DNA from: Thermus sp. 2.9
GTDB lineage: Bacteria > Deinococcota > Deinococci > Deinococcales > Thermaceae
Reading direction: 5' to 3'
NCBI RefSeq assembly: GCF_000794385.1
Contig: NZ_JTJB01000034.1
Location: 1-64,000 of the forward strand
DNA: 64,000 nucleotides
The translations under genes and the position numbers were made by a program. The notes below the pieces were generated by a model. It searched no databases, had not been told where the DNA came from, and worked only from the letters and a program-made list of their open reading frames with translations. Shown piece by piece: positions 25,011 to 36,102 of the stretch. How positions within the stretch are numbered: the stretch's first letter is position 1; every line of letters begins with the position of its first letter.

Positions 25011-25400
25011 ATGAGCGCCGCTCACGAACGCGAGCTATACCAGGCTTGGGTGGAGCTCCTTTCCTGGATGCGGGAGTACGCCGAGGAAAAGGGGGTTCGC
25101 TTTGAAAAGGAGGCGGACTTTCCCGATTTCATCTACCGCATGGAAAGGCCCTATGACCTTCCTACCACCATCATGACGGCCTCCCTCTCCGACGCCTTGG
25201 GGGAGCCCTTCCTCTTGGCCGACGTTTCCCCCCGGCACGCCAAGCTCAAGCGCATCGGCCTTCGCCTGCCCCGGGCCCACATCCACCTCCACGCCCACTA
25301 CGAGCCCGGCAAGGGCCTGGTGACGGGGAAGATCCCCCTCACCAAGGAGCGCTTCTTCGCCCTGGCGGACCGGGCCCGGGAAGCCCTGGCCCTGGCCTAG
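25011..25400 (+). CDS. Conserved-type hypothetical protein, 129 residues
   Basis: A soluble alpha/beta-looking protein without recognised motifs. Notable stretches are the acidic start HERELYQAWVELLSWMREYAEEKG, FPDFIYRMERPYDLPTTIMTASLSDALGEP and a His-rich PRAHIHLHAHYEPGKG that could bind metal or nucleic acid. Start set by TATACT 6 nt upstream. It converges on the thioesterase with a 4-nt overlap. Confidence 0.65.
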   Translation: MSAAHERELYQAWVELLSWMREYAEEKGVRFEKEADFPDFIYRMERPYDLPTTIMTASLSDALGEPFLLADVSPRHAKLKRIGLRLPRAHIHLHAHYEPGKGLVTGKIPLTKERFFALADRAREALALA

Positions 25401-25795
25401 ACCTGGCTGATGGTCCCCTGGGCCAGGGCGATGAGCTGTGGCTCAGGCTCCTCGCTGTAGGCCTCCCCTTGCACCACGGCGAGGCGCTTGCCGGCATGGA
25501 CCACCCGGCCCACGGCCCGAAGCCTTCCCCCCTTGGCGGGGCGGAGGAAGTTCACCTTGAACTCCACGGTGAGGACCTGGGGGCCCAGGGCAAGCCCGCC
25601 GGCGAAGGTGAGGGCGTTATCCAAGAGGGCGCTGATGACCCCGCCGTGGACCACCCCGAGGTGCTGGTAGAACTCGGGCCGCACCTTCAGGGCGAACTCC
25701 ACCATCCCCACCTCCACCCGCACCACCTCCGCCCCCAGGTGCTGGGTGAAGGGCTGGGCTTGGGCCACCTGTTCCGCCAAGGCCTTTAGGTCCAT
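25397..25795 (-). CDS. Hotdog-fold acyl-CoA thioesterase (PaaI-type)
   Basis: 132 residues, standard hotdog length. The signature LGVVHGGVISALLDNALTFAG contains the HGG of the active-site helix, followed by TVEFKVNFLRPAKGG. The family hydrolyses acyl-CoA or phenylacetyl-type CoA esters. The upstream 25801-25826 segment matches, base for base at key parts and in spacing, the region before the acyl-CoA synthetase gene at 42992-43017. Confidence 0.88.
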   Translation of the reverse strand: MDLKALAEQVAQAQPFTQHLGAEVVRVEVGMVEFALKVRPEFYQHLGVVHGGVISALLDNALTFAGGLALGPQVLTVEFKVNFLRPAKGGRLRAVGRVVHAGKRLAVVQGEAYSEEPEPQLIALAQGTISQV

Positions 25796-25800
25796 GGGCC

Positions 25801-25826
25801 ACCTCCTTAGACTTGGTCAAAGTTTA
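25801..25826 (-). promoter_or_regulatory. Fatty-acid-type promoter/operator motif, copy 1
   Basis: On the plus strand ACCTCCTT, six variable bases, then GGTCAAAGTTTA. Read on the minus strand this is TAAACT (possible -10), TTGACC, N6, AAGGAGGT ribosome site. The copy at 42992-43017 has the same order and spacing. Confidence 0.6.
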
Positions 25827-26942
25827 GCCCGCCCCTGCGTGGTCTTCAAGGGCTTCCCAGAGGGCGAGGATGACCGGATGGAGGAGGGAAAAGGTCTTTG
25901 GGGTGGGGCGGAGCCGCGTGCCCTCCAGCTGGAGGAGCCCCGCTTCGGCCAGCTCCTGGGCTTTTCCCCTGAGGAGGGGGAAGAGGGAAAGGCCGCTTCG
26001 CGCCTCCACCTCGGCCAGGTCCACCCCCTCCTTCAGCCTTAGGCCCAGCATGAGGCTTTCCTTGGCGTGCTCCAGGGGGGAGATGGCCTCCTCCTTGGGG
26101 GCTTCCCCGGCGAGCCAGCGGGGGAGGGGGGGGTTGGTGCGCCGCAGGGCGTAAGCCGGGCCCTCCCCCGGGTACTGCCCCGTGGCGGCGGGCCCCAGGG
26201 CGAGCCACAAGCCGGCCCGCCAGTAGACCAGGTTGTGCTGGGCCTCTTCCCCCTTGCGGGCGAAGTTGGAGACCTCGTAGCGCTCTAGGCCCGCTTCCCC
26301 AAGGATGGCCTCGGCCCGCTCCATGGCCCAGGCCTCCCGCTCGGGGTCCTCCTTTAGGCCGAGAAGGGCGAAGGGGGTTCCCTCCTCCACCTGCAAGGTG
26401 TAGGCGGACACGTGCCCCACGCCTAAGGAGGCTGCCTCCTTTAAGTCTTTTTCCACCTCCTGCATGGGCAGGCCCAGGATGAGGTCTAGGGAGACGCGAA
26501 AGCCCGCTTCTAGGGCCATCTCCACCGCCCTTAGGGCACCCTTGCGGCCGTGGGCCCGCCCGAGAAAGCGGAGGACCGCCTCCTGGAAGCTCTGCACCCC
26601 TAAGGAGAGGCGGTTCACCCCAAGCTCCTTTAGGAGCCGAAGGCGGGCGGGGTTCAGGGTGCCGGGGTTGGCCTCGAGGGTCACCTCCGCCCCTTCCGCC
26701 AGGGGCCAGGGGAGGGCCTGGAAGAGGGCCACCAGCTCCCGGTCCCGCAGGTAGCTCGGGGTGCCCCCGCCCAGGTAGAGGGTCTTGAGGGGATGGGGGT
26801 AGCGGGCGTGGAGGAGGGCGGCTTCCTCCCTTAGGCGCTTCAGGTAGGCCTCCACCCACCCGGGCCCCCGGCGCACCACGTGGAAGTCGCAGTAGGGGCA
26901 GAGGGTGGGGCAGAAGGGGACGTGGACGTAGAGGCTCGTCAA
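25824..26942 (-). CDS. hemW: Radical SAM protein HemW (coproporphyrinogen oxidase-like)
   Basis: 372 residues. The radical SAM motif is CPTLCPYCDF (Cys11, 15, 18) right after SLYVHVPF, and LYLGGGTPSYL, VTLEANPGTLN and RLSLGVQSFQ follow in the HemN/HemW order. It lacks the extra Cys (CxxxCxxCxC) of true HemN, which points to HemW, a haem chaperone. It lies 5 nt after the glycerate kinase gene. Confidence 0.9.
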   Translation of the reverse strand: MTSLYVHVPFCPTLCPYCDFHVVRRGPGWVEAYLKRLREEAALLHARYPHPLKTLYLGGGTPSYLRDRELVALFQALPWPLAEGAEVTLEANPGTLNPARLRLLKELGVNRLSLGVQSFQEAVLRFLGRAHGRKGALRAVEMALEAGFRVSLDLILGLPMQEVEKDLKEAASLGVGHVSAYTLQVEEGTPFALLGLKEDPEREAWAMERAEAILGEAGLERYEVSNFARKGEEAQHNLVYWRAGLWLALGPAATGQYPGEGPAYALRRTNPPLPRWLAGEAPKEEAISPLEHAKESLMLGLRLKEGVDLAEVEARSGLSLFPLLRGKAQELAEAGLLQLEGTRLRPTPKTFSLLHPVILALWEALEDHAGAG

Positions 26943-26947
26943 CCCCT

Positions 26948-28168
<1,221 letters not shown>

Positions 28169-28182
28169 CCCGCGCCCACTTG

Positions 28183-29466
28183 TCAAAGCCTGGTCCCCTG
28201 CTTCTCCCCGCTTAAGGGGTCCTTCCCCTCGTAGAGGAGGGCGAGGAGCTCCGCCGTGTGGAGCGCGGGGATGCCTTGGAGGTAGGCGCTGATCTGGGTG
28301 AGGCAGCCGATGTTGCCCGTGACCACCAGGTGGGGCTCCGTGGCCTTAAGGTTTTCCGCCTTGCGCCGGCCCAGGGCCTCGGCGATTTCCGGTTGGAAGA
28401 GGTTGTAGGTGCCGGCGGACCCGCAACAGAGCTCCCACTCCTTGGGCTCCAGGACCTCGAGGCCCGCTGCCCTTAAGAGCCTCCTGGGGGCCTCCCGCAC
28501 CCCTTGGGCGTGGGCCAGGTGGCAGGCGTCGTGGTAGACCACCCTGAGGGGGGTTCTGGGGGGTGGGGGCGGGGTGAAGCCGAGCTCGTCCAGGAGGACG
28601 GTGAGGTCCTTTACCTTGGCCGCCAAGGCCCGGGCCGCCTCCTCCTCGGGCTCCCCCAGGAAGAGGAGGGGGTACTCCTTCATCCCCGAGCCGCAGCCGG
28701 CGGCGTTGCTGACCACGTAGTCCACATCTTGGAAGGCCTTTAGGTTCTTTCGGGCCAGGGCCCTTGCCCCCTCCTTGTCCCCAGCGTGTAGGTTTAAGGC
28801 CCCACAGCAGGCCTGCTCCCGGGCCACCACCACCTCAACCCCGTTTTCCTGGAGAACCCTTATGGTGGCCTGGTTGATGGAGGGCCTGAGCACCCTTTGG
28901 GCGCACCCCAAAAGGAGCCCCACCCGGGCCTTCCTTTCCCCCTTGGCGGGGTAGATCTCTAGGTAGGGGGCTTCCGTGGGAAGGCGCTCGGGGAGGAGGT
29001 CCAAGGGCGCCTTGAGGGGCTTGGGGAGGGGAAGGGGCTTTAAGAGGGGCTTGAGCCGGGTGGCGAGTTCCGCCAGGGGCCGGAAGCGCTCTGGGTGGGG
29101 AAGGGTGCGGAGGAGGGCCAGGCGGTAGACCCTTTCCAGGGGGTAGCGGTGGCGCTTCTCCTCCGTGTGGAGGCGGAAGGTGGCGATGAGCTCGCCGTAG
29201 GGCACCCCGCTCGGGCAGGCGGTGACGCAGGCCTGGCAGGCCAGGCACCGGTCCAGGTAGGGAAGGGCCTCCTCCAGGGGCAGGGCCCCTTCCAGGACCT
29301 CCTTCATGAGGAAGATCCGCCCCCGGGGGGAGTCCATCTCCTCCTGGAGGACCACGTAGGTGGGGCAGGTGGGGAGGCAGAAGCCGCAGTGGACGCAGGC
29401 CTCAATGGCGTGGGCCATCACCTCCCCTTCCTGGCCCAAGGCTTCCACGGGAATGCGGTGCTGCAT
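28183..29466 (-). CDS. glcF: Glycolate oxidase iron-sulfur subunit
   Basis: 427 residues. Two 4Fe-4S motifs near the N-terminus (CVHCGFCLPTCPTYV and CLACQACVTACPSGVPYGE) are followed by two CCG domains (LGCAQRV ... ACCGALNLHAG; YHDACHLAH ... ELCCGSAGTYNL). This is the GlcF/HdrD-type subunit that carries electrons from GlcD/GlcE to the quinone pool. Four nt separate it from glcE. Confidence 0.94.
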   Translation of the reverse strand: MQHRIPVEALGQEGEVMAHAIEACVHCGFCLPTCPTYVVLQEEMDSPRGRIFLMKEVLEGALPLEEALPYLDRCLACQACVTACPSGVPYGELIATFRLHTEEKRHRYPLERVYRLALLRTLPHPERFRPLAELATRLKPLLKPLPLPKPLKAPLDLLPERLPTEAPYLEIYPAKGERKARVGLLLGCAQRVLRPSINQATIRVLQENGVEVVVAREQACCGALNLHAGDKEGARALARKNLKAFQDVDYVVSNAAGCGSGMKEYPLLFLGEPEEEAARALAAKVKDLTVLLDELGFTPPPPPRTPLRVVYHDACHLAHAQGVREAPRRLLRAAGLEVLEPKEWELCCGSAGTYNLFQPEIAEALGRRKAENLKATEPHLVVTGNIGCLTQISAYLQGIPALHTAELLALLYEGKDPLSGEKQGTRL

Positions 29467-29470
29467 GCTC

Positions 29471-30523
29471 TCACCCTAAGGGAAAGCAGCCCCGTGGGTC
29501 CAGGGCCCGTTTCAGCTTGGTGAAGAAGGCTTCAGGGGGCGGTGGGTAAAGGGGGTCTTCCGCCCCTTTGAGGACCAGGTGGGGAAGCCCCGCGCGCCTT
29601 AGGGCCTCTAGCCCTTCGGGGCCCGTGCCGGCGTAGAGGACCTCTCCGCCGTCCAGGTAGCGCCGGGGCCCCAGGGGAAGCCCCTCCAGCCGCGCCACCT
29701 CCTGGGGCTTGGCCGGCACCTTCACCCAGATGGGGCTTCCCTCCAAAAAGCGGAGGTCCCGCACCTCCTCCCAGTGGGCCCCGTCCTCCTCCAGGACCTC
29801 CGTTTGGGCCCCCCCCTGGGCCAGGAGGGCTTTTAGGCCTTCAAGACGGGCCTTTAGGCTTTTGGGAAACCCCCCCAGGCGGAGCTCCAGGGTGGCGGGG
29901 GGGACGAGGTCCAGGGCCAAGAGGTCCAGGGGGAGGAGGCGTAGCCTTTCCAGGGCGGAAAGGGCCTCGTTTAGGCTTGGCATCTTCGCCCGGAGGGTCC
30001 TCGTGGCCCTAGGGTAGGGGAAGACCTTGAAGGAGAGCTCCACCATGACGCCAAAAGCCCCCAAGGAGCCCACCATGAGGCGGTGGAAGGGGAAGCCGGC
30101 GGCGTTTTTCACCACCTTGCCCCCACCCCGCACCACCCTTCCCTCCCCGTCCACGAAGCGCACCCCCAGGAGGAAGTCCCTAAGGCCCCCATAGCGGTGG
30201 CGCAAGGGCCCGGAAAGCCCCGCCGCCACCGTGCCCCCCAGGGTGGCCCCCTTCCCCTTCAGGGGCGGGTGGAAGGGAAGGTACTGCCCGTGGGCCCTTA
30301 GGGCCTCCTCCACCTCGGCGATGGGGGTCCCGGCCCAGGCGGTGAAGACGAACTCCTCCGGGGTGTACTCCAGGATGCCGGAAAGCCCCGAAAGGTTCAG
30401 GCCCACCTCCCCCTCCCGGGGGGCGGAGAGGGCGGGCTTGGTCCCCCCGCCTTTGGGCCTCAAGCGGGGGTAGGCCCGCACCGCCTCCACCACCTCCCCC
30501 AGGGTGCTCGCCCTAACCTCCAT
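29471..30523 (-). CDS. glcE: Glycolate oxidase FAD-binding subunit GlcE
   Basis: 350 residues, a shortened relative of GlcD. The FAD-binding PCMH domain shows [46 protein letters not shown] and [26 protein letters not shown]. Overlaps the glcD 3' end by 11 nt. Confidence 0.92.
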   Translation of the reverse strand: MEVRASTLGEVVEAVRAYPRLRPKGGGTKPALSAPREGEVGLNLSGLSGILEYTPEEFVFTAWAGTPIAEVEEALRAHGQYLPFHPPLKGKGATLGGTVAAGLSGPLRHRYGGLRDFLLGVRFVDGEGRVVRGGGKVVKNAAGFPFHRLMVGSLGAFGVMVELSFKVFPYPRATRTLRAKMPSLNEALSALERLRLLPLDLLALDLVPPATLELRLGGFPKSLKARLEGLKALLAQGGAQTEVLEEDGAHWEEVRDLRFLEGSPIWVKVPAKPQEVARLEGLPLGPRRYLDGGEVLYAGTGPEGLEALRRAGLPHLVLKGAEDPLYPPPPEAFFTKLKRALDPRGCFPLG

Positions 30524-31892
30524 GGACCACCTCCGGGAGGACCTTGCCCCGGTTGGCGAGGCCCTTGGGGTCTAGGGCCCGCTTCACCCGTTCCATGGCC
30601 AGGAGGTCCTCCGGGGCGAACATCTCCGGCATGTAGGCCTTCTTCTCCACCCCGATGCCGTGCTCCCCCGTGAGGGAGCCCCCAAGGCGCACGCAGAGCC
30701 TGAGGATCTCCCCAGCCAGGGCCTCCGCCCTTTCCAGCTCCTCGGGCTTCTTGCCGTCGTAGAGGACCAAGGGATGTAGGTTCCCGTCCCCGGCGTGGAA
30801 GACGTTGGCCACCCTGAGCCCGTGGGCCTGGGAGAGCCTTTGGATCTCCCTCAGGGCCTCTCCCAGTCGGCTTCGCGGCACCACCCCGTCCTGGACAAGG
30901 TAGTCGGGGGAAAGCCGGCCCACGGCGCTGAAGGCCGCCTTGCGCCCCTTCCAGATGGCCTGGCGCTCCGCCTCGCTCCCCGCCACCCGCACGGCGTAGG
31001 CCCCGCTTTCCCGGATCACCTCCTCCAAGACCTGGGCCTCCTCCGCCACCTCCTCCTTGGGGCCTTCCAGCTCCACGATGAGGAGGGCCTCCGCCTCCGG
31101 GTAGCCCGCCCTCACCGCCTTTTCCGCCGCCTCTATGGCCAGGCGGTCCATGATCTCCATGGCCCCGGGCAGAAGCCCCCGCCGGATCACCAGGCTCACG
31201 GCGTTCCCCGCCTCCTCTAGGCTCCTGTAAGCGGCGAGGAGGGTGTGGTAGGCCTCGGGCTTGGGAAGGAGCCTTAAGGTGATCTCCACCGCCACCCCCA
31301 AAAGCCCCTCCGTGCCCACGAAGAAGCCGTGGAGGTCGGGTCCCACCCCCTCTAGGCTTTCCCCCCCGAGGCGCACCACCTCCCCCTCCGGGGTCACCAC
31401 CTCGAGGCCCAGGACGTGGTTCGCCGTCATCCCGTACTTCAGGCAGTGGGCCCCCCCGGAGTTGAAGGCCACGTTGCCGCCGATGGTGGAGACGGGTTGG
31501 CTGCTGGGGTCTGGGGCGTAGTAGAGGCCGAAGGGGGCCGCCTGGCGGGAAACCTCCAGGTTCACCACCCCGGGCTCCACCACGGCGATCCGGGCCTTGG
31601 GGTCCAGGCGCAGGATGCGGTTCATGCGGTTTAGGGCGAGGACGATCCCCCCCTCCACGGGCAAGGATCCCCCGCTGAGGCTCGTGCCGCTTCCCCGGGC
31701 CACGAAGGGGACGCCGTGGCGGTGGCAAAGCCGCACCACCGCCACCACCTCCTCCTTGCCCTCGGGCAGGACCACCGCCAAGGGGCGCTTGCGGTAGGCG
31801 GTGAGGGCGTCGGACTCGTAGGGGGCGAGGGCCGCCTCATGGGTGAGGACCCTGCCGGGCAAAAGGGCCTTGAGTTCTTCCAGAAAGCCCAC
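30513..31892 (-). CDS. glcD: Glycolate oxidase catalytic FAD subunit GlcD
   Basis: 459 residues from a GTG preceded by AAGGAGGAAGG. FAD-binding motifs [21 protein letters not shown] and [23 protein letters not shown], and C-terminal FAD-linked oxidase end [20 protein letters not shown]. It oxidises glycolate (or D-lactate) to glyoxylate with GlcE and GlcF. The malate synthase gene is 78 nt upstream in the same direction; that gap holds only a weak GC hairpin. Confidence 0.95.
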   Translation of the reverse strand: MGFLEELKALLPGRVLTHEAALAPYESDALTAYRKRPLAVVLPEGKEEVVAVVRLCHRHGVPFVARGSGTSLSGGSLPVEGGIVLALNRMNRILRLDPKARIAVVEPGVVNLEVSRQAAPFGLYYAPDPSSQPVSTIGGNVAFNSGGAHCLKYGMTANHVLGLEVVTPEGEVVRLGGESLEGVGPDLHGFFVGTEGLLGVAVEITLRLLPKPEAYHTLLAAYRSLEEAGNAVSLVIRRGLLPGAMEIMDRLAIEAAEKAVRAGYPEAEALLIVELEGPKEEVAEEAQVLEEVIRESGAYAVRVAGSEAERQAIWKGRKAAFSAVGRLSPDYLVQDGVVPRSRLGEALREIQRLSQAHGLRVANVFHAGDGNLHPLVLYDGKKPEELERAEALAGEILRLCVRLGGSLTGEHGIGVEKKAYMPEMFAPEDLLAMERVKRALDPKGLANRGKVLPEVVHGG

Positions 31893-31970
31893 GGCCTTCC
31901 TCCTTTCCTCCCACTTTAGGGCAGAAGGCGGGGGGAAGTCCCGCCCGCCCTCCCCTTGGCCCTTTGGCCG

Positions 31971-33533
31971 TTAGTCAAGGTACTCGTAGGCCACCAGGGT
32001 GAGGAACTCTATGAACTCCTCGGAGAGGACCAGCTTGTCCAGGATTTCTTCCGCCTCCTTGTAGCGCTCTTTTTCCCGCCCCCCGAGCTTGGCGAGCTCC
32101 TCCTCCTTCACCTTCCGGTAGAGCTCGGGGGTCACGGCGCGGCCGTCTTCCAGCTTGGCCTCCCGGTGGACCCACTGCCAAAGCTGCGCCCGGCTAATCT
32201 CGGCGGTGGCGGCGTCCTCCATGAGGTTGAAGATGGCGGCGGCCCCGTTGCCGAGGAGCCACTGGTTCAGGTACTGCAGGGCCACGGAGATGTTGTTCCT
32301 AAGCCCCGCCTCCGTCACCTTCCCCCCGGGGACCTCAAAGTTGAGGAGGTCCTCCGCCCGCACCTGGACGTCCAGGCGCTTCACGTGCTTCTGGTGGGGT
32401 TTGTCCCCCAGGTGGCGGTCAAAGACCTCTTGGGCCACGGGCACCAGGTCGGGGTGGGCCACCCAGGTGCCGTCAAAGCCCTGGGAGGCCTCCCGCTCCT
32501 TGTCCGCCCGCACCTGCTGGAAGGCCCGCTCGTTCACCTCGGGGTCCTTGCGGCTTGGGATGAAGGCGGCCATGCCGCCGATGGCGTGGGCCTCGTGGAT
32601 GTGGCAGGACCTCACCAGGAGCTCGGTGTAGGCCTTCATGAAGGGCACGGTCATGGTCACCTGGGCCCGGTCGGGGAAGATGGGGGCGGTGGTGGCGAAC
32701 TTCTTGATGCAGCTGAAGATGTAGTCCCAGCGCCCGGCGTTGAGCCCGGCGGCGTGCTCCTTCAGCTCGTAAAGGATCTCCTCCATCTCAAAGGCCGCCA
32801 GGATGGTCTCTATGAGCACCGTGGCCCGGATGGTGCCCCGGGGGATCTTCAGGTAGTCCTGGGCGAAGTTGAAGACCTCGTTCCAGATGCGGGCCTCGAG
32901 GTGGCTTTCCATCTTGGGCAGGTAGAAGTAGGGCCCGCTTCCCCGCCTTAGGAGCTCGTGGGCGTTGTGGAAGAAGTAGAGCCCGAAGTCAAAGAGGCTC
33001 GCCGAGATGGGCTCCCCGTCCACCCGCACGTGCTTTTCCACCAGGTGCCAGCCCCGGGGGCGCACCACCAAGGTGGCGGTCTTCTCCTTAAGCCGGTACT
33101 CCTTGCCCTCGGGGGAGACGAAGTCAATCTGGCGGCGCACGGCGTCGTAAAGGTTCTTCTGCCCCCGGATCACGTTGTCCCAGGTGGGGGAAAGGGCGTC
33201 CTCAAAGTCCGCCATGAAGACCTTGGCCCCGGAGTTCAGGGCGTTGATGATCATCTTGCGGTCCACGGGGCCGGTGATCTCCACCCGGCGGTCCAGAAGG
33301 TCCGGGGGGGCCTCGGCCACCCGCCAGTCCCCGCCCCGGACGAAGGCGGTTTCCTGAAGGAAGTCGGGCTTCTCCCCGGCCTTGTACCGCTCCCAAAGCT
33401 CGTGCCGGCGGGAAAGGAGCGCCTTGCGCACCGGGTTGAACTCCCGGTGCAGGGCCACCACGAACCGCAAGGCCTCTTCCGTGAGCACTTCCCCCAGGAG
33501 GGGATGGTCCTTGGTGATCTCCACGCCCTTCAT
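31971..33533 (-). CDS. aceB: Malate synthase A
   Basis: 520 residues, the length of the A isoform. Signatures: [80 protein letters not shown] and [20 protein letters not shown], the last holding substrate and Mg contacts. It condenses glyoxylate with acetyl-CoA. With GlcDEF downstream it forms a glycolate-to-malate route. Isocitrate lyase is not in the window. Confidence 0.96.
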   Translation of the reverse strand: MKGVEITKDHPLLGEVLTEEALRFVVALHREFNPVRKALLSRRHELWERYKAGEKPDFLQETAFVRGGDWRVAEAPPDLLDRRVEITGPVDRKMIINALNSGAKVFMADFEDALSPTWDNVIRGQKNLYDAVRRQIDFVSPEGKEYRLKEKTATLVVRPRGWHLVEKHVRVDGEPISASLFDFGLYFFHNAHELLRRGSGPYFYLPKMESHLEARIWNEVFNFAQDYLKIPRGTIRATVLIETILAAFEMEEILYELKEHAAGLNAGRWDYIFSCIKKFATTAPIFPDRAQVTMTVPFMKAYTELLVRSCHIHEAHAIGGMAAFIPSRKDPEVNERAFQQVRADKEREASQGFDGTWVAHPDLVPVAQEVFDRHLGDKPHQKHVKRLDVQVRAEDLLNFEVPGGKVTEAGLRNNISVALQYLNQWLLGNGAAAIFNLMEDAATAEISRAQLWQWVHREAKLEDGRAVTPELYRKVKEEELAKLGGREKERYKEAEEILDKLVLSEEFIEFLTLVAYEYLD

Positions 33534-33542
33534 GGTGGCCTG

Positions 33543-33572
33543 AGCTTACGGGGACCGGGGCGGGTTTGTCAA
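33543..33572 (-). promoter_or_regulatory. aceB promoter
   Basis: Minus strand TTGACA (33572-33567), 18-nt spacer, TAAGCT (33548-33543), 9 nt before the ATG. Confidence 0.65.
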
Positions 33573-33584
33573 TAGACGGAATGT

Positions 33585-33603
33585 TTTTTCGTATCTTGAA
33601 AAA
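33585..33603. promoter_or_regulatory. Candidate IclR-family operator
   Basis: Perfect inverted repeat TTTTTC-N7-GAAAAA in the 99-bp divergent gap. It overlaps the iclR -35 and lies 12 bp upstream of the aceB -35, a position suited to autoregulation and control of aceB. Confidence 0.6.
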
Positions 33604-33624
33604 CTGGCGAGGCCGTGCTACCCT
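33596..33624 (+). promoter_or_regulatory. iclR-type regulator promoter
   Basis: TTGAAA (33596-33601), 17-nt spacer, TACCCT (33619-33624), then 8 nt to the ATG. Its -35 sits inside the palindrome. Confidence 0.55.
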
Positions 33625-33632
33625 AAGGCGCC

Positions 33633-34391
33633 ATGCCGAGACCGAGGGAAAAGGGCGCGAGCGAGGTCAAAACCCTAGAGAAGGGGCTTCTTGTACTGGA
33701 GGCCTTGGCGGAGGCCAGGGAGGCGGGGCTTTCCGCCCTGGCCGAGGCCACGGGGCTATCCAAAAGCACCCTTTACCGCCTTCTCCAGACCCTGGTGCGC
33801 CGAGGCTTCGCCGTGGAGGAGGGGGGCGTGTACCGGGTGGGGCCCAAGGCCTTCGCCGTGGGCCAGGCCTACCCCAGGCCCGGCCTCCTCTCGGCGGCGC
33901 GCCCCGAGATGGAGGCCTTGGCGGCGGAAACGGGGGAGAGCGTGAACCTGGCGGTGCCCATGGACGGGGAGGCCCTCTACCTGGACCAGGTGGAGGGAAG
34001 GCAGCTCGTGCGCCTTTTCACCGCCCCGGGGAGCCGGGCTCCCCTCCACGCCACCGGGGTGGGGAAGGTGTTTTTGGCCTACAGGGGGGTGCCGGAGGGC
34101 CTACGCCTCACCCCCTTCACCCCCCACACCAAAACCCGCCTCGAGGAGCTCCTCTTGGAGCTCAAGGAGGTGCGGGCCCAGGGCTATGCCCTGGACAACG
34201 AGGAGAAGGAACTGGGGGTACGGTGCGTGGCCGCCCCCGTCTTCGGCCCCACGGGGGAGGTGGTGGCGGCCATTTCCCTTTCCGCCCCGGCCAGCCGGCT
34301 TTCCCTGGAGGCTGCCCGCCGCCTCGCCCCCCGGGTGAGGGCGGCGGCCCAGGGCGCCTCCTTGCGCCTGGGGTTTTCAGGGGGCGTATAA
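33633..34391 (+). CDS. IclR-family transcriptional regulator
   Basis: 252 residues. N-terminal winged helix (TLEKGLLVLEALA, SALAEATGLSKSTLYRLLQTLVRRGFAVEEGGVYRVG) and IclR effector domain (GESVNLAVPMDGEALYLDQVEG, PLHATGVGKVFLAY, GYALDNEEKELGVRCVAAPVF). Divergent from malate synthase and the glycolate oxidase genes, so it likely senses glyoxylate or a related acid and controls them. Its stop codon overlaps the hspR-like gene's TATAAT. Confidence 0.92.
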   Translation: MPRPREKGASEVKTLEKGLLVLEALAEAREAGLSALAEATGLSKSTLYRLLQTLVRRGFAVEEGGVYRVGPKAFAVGQAYPRPGLLSAARPEMEALAAETGESVNLAVPMDGEALYLDQVEGRQLVRLFTAPGSRAPLHATGVGKVFLAYRGVPEGLRLTPFTPHTKTRLEELLLELKEVRAQGYALDNEEKELGVRCVAAPVFGPTGEVVAAISLSAPASRLSLEAARRLAPRVRAAAQGASLRLGFSGGV

Positions 34392-34392
34392 T
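34387..34392 (+). promoter_or_regulatory. -10 (TATAAT) of the HspR-like gene
   Basis: Consensus TATAAT overlapping the iclR-type stop codon; TTGCGC at 34362-34367 is a possible -35 (19-nt spacer). Start of transcription near 34399 leaves a leader with GGGGGAG. No HAIR-type repeat seen. Confidence 0.55.
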
Positions 34393-34432
34393 GAAAAGGG
34401 TTAGAGTGGTTTAGCAGGGGGAGCTTAAGGCC

Positions 34433-34786
34433 ATGGACAGGGTCACGGACAAGGACCGCCCCGTGTACGTGATCAGCGTGGCGGCGGAGTTGGTGGAGAT
34501 GCACCCGCAGACCCTGAGGCTTTATGAGCGGAAGGGGCTCATCAAGCCGAAGCGGTCTGGGGGTAAGACGCGGCTTTACTCGGAGCGGGACATTGAGAAG
34601 CTAAGGGAGATCCGCCGCTTGACGCAGGAGCTTGGGGTGAATTTGGCGGGGGTGGAGGAGATCATGCGGCTCAGGGCCGAGCTGGAGGCCCTCCAAGCCC
34701 GCTTTGAAGCCGAGGTGGCGCGGCTTCGGCTTCTCCTCCTGGAGGAGGGCAAGGCCTTGGCGGAAGAGGGTAGCATGGGGGCGTGA
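34433..34786 (+). CDS. hspR: HspR-like MerR-family heat-shock repressor
   Basis: 117 residues. [47 protein letters not shown] is the MerR-type winged helix as found in HspR, followed by [19 protein letters not shown] and a coiled coil to the end. HspR represses dnaK and clpB operons through HAIR sites. No chaperone gene is adjacent; instead a peptidase gene is coupled by a GTGA overlap. Confidence 0.85.
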   Translation: MDRVTDKDRPVYVISVAAELVEMHPQTLRLYERKGLIKPKRSGGKTRLYSERDIEKLREIRRLTQELGVNLAGVEEIMRLRAELEALQARFEAEVARLRLLLLEEGKALAEEGSMGA

Positions 34787-36102
34787 AGACCCTTGACCCC
34801 CTACTGGAGTTCCTTTCCATCCCTTCGGTATCCACCGACCCCGCCCGCAAGGAGGAGGTGCGGCGGGCTGCCTTTTGGCTTAAGGAGCGCCTTCAGGCCC
34901 TAGGCTTTGCCGCCGAGCTCCACGAAACCCCCCTCCATCCCATCCTCTACGCCGAGCGGGTGGTGGACGAGGAGGCCCCCACCGTCTTGGTCTACGGCCA
35001 CTACGATGTCCAGCCGGAGGACCCCCTGGAGCTTTGGGAAACCCCGCCCTTTTCCCCGGTGGTGCGGGATGGCCGGATCTACGCCCGGGGCGCATCCGAC
35101 GACAAGGGGCAGCTTTGGGCCCACGTGGCCGCCCTGGAGGGCCTCACCGCCCGGACCAACGTCAAGTTCCTGGTGGAGGGGGAGGAGGAGATCGGAAGCC
35201 CCCACCTCCTCCCCTTCGTGCGGCAGAACCGGGAAAAGCTCCGGGCGGACGTGGTGCTGGTTTCCGACGGGGCCATGTTCGCCCCCGAAACCCCCACCCT
35301 CACCTATGGCCTGAGGGGGCTTTGCTACCTGGAGGTGCGCCTAAAGGGGGCCCGGCGGGACCTGCACTCCGGGGCCTTCGGCGGGGTGGCGCCCAACCCC
35401 ATCCAGGCCCTGGGTTGGCTCCTCGCCCGCCTCAAGGACGAAGGGACGGGGAAGGTGCAGATCCCGGGCTTCTACGAGAAGGTGCGGCCCGTGTCCGAGG
35501 AGGAAAAGCGCCTTTGGCCCTCCTTGGACGAGGAGGCCCTGAAGGGGGAGCTCGGGGTGGAGGTCCTCCCGGGGGAGGAGGGCTACACCCCTTTGGAGCG
35601 GCTTTGGGCCAGGCCCACCCTGGACCCCAACGGCGTGTGGGGCGGCTACCAAGGGGAAGGCTCCAAGACGGTGATCCCCAAGGAGGCGGGGATGAAGCTT
35701 TCCATGCGCCTGGTGCCGGACCAAGACCCCGAGGAGGTGGCGGATCGGACCGAGGCCTACCTCGAGGAGATCCTTCCCCCCGGGTACCGCCTGGAGGTGC
35801 GCCGCCTCCACGGGGGGAAGCCCGTCCTCACCGATCCCTTTAGCCCCCCCATGCGCCTCATGGCCCGGGCCTTGGCGGAGGTCTGGGGCAGGCCCCCCGT
35901 CTACGCCCGGGAAGGGGGGACGATCCCCGTGGTGGCGGAGCTTCAGGAGGCCCTGGGCGCCCCCATCGTCCTCTTGGGCCTGGGGCTTAACGACGACAAC
36001 CTGCACGCCCCCAACGAGAAGTTTGACCTCATCAACCTGGAAAAGGGCATCGCCGCCATAAGGCGCTTCCACGAACTTTTGGCCGAGGAGGGCCTTCAGT
36101 AG
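34783..36102 (+). CDS. M20-family dipeptidase/carboxypeptidase
   Basis: 439 residues. Zinc-site motifs are [22 protein letters not shown] and [13 protein letters not shown]; the dimerisation domain shows [16 protein letters not shown]. That is the CNDP/ArgE-like M20 branch with two-metal peptidase activity on small peptides. GTG start overlapping the hspR-like stop, so it may be heat-responsive. It converges on the next gene with a 7-nt overlap. Confidence 0.9.
   Translation: MKTLDPLLEFLSIPSVSTDPARKEEVRRAAFWLKERLQALGFAAELHETPLHPILYAERVVDEEAPTVLVYGHYDVQPEDPLELWETPPFSPVVRDGRIYARGASDDKGQLWAHVAALEGLTARTNVKFLVEGEEEIGSPHLLPFVRQNREKLRADVVLVSDGAMFAPETPTLTYGLRGLCYLEVRLKGARRDLHSGAFGGVAPNPIQALGWLLARLKDEGTGKVQIPGFYEKVRPVSEEEKRLWPSLDEEALKGELGVEVLPGEEGYTPLERLWARPTLDPNGVWGGYQGEGSKTVIPKEAGMKLSMRLVPDQDPEEVADRTEAYLEEILPPGYRLEVRRLHGGKPVLTDPFSPPMRLMARALAEVWGRPPVYAREGGTIPVVAELQEALGAPIVLLGLGLNDDNLHAPNEKFDLINLEKGIAAIRRFHELLAEEGLQ

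Noticed and set aside
30460-31728. 422-codon frame over glcD in another phase
   Set aside because: Gly/Pro/Arg-rich shadow of glcD; no recognisable domain.
34393-34432. HAIR-type HspR operator before the hspR-like gene
   Set aside because: No CTTGAGT-N7-ACTCAAG repeat could be found; partial GTTAGAG/CTTAAGG strings are not symmetric.
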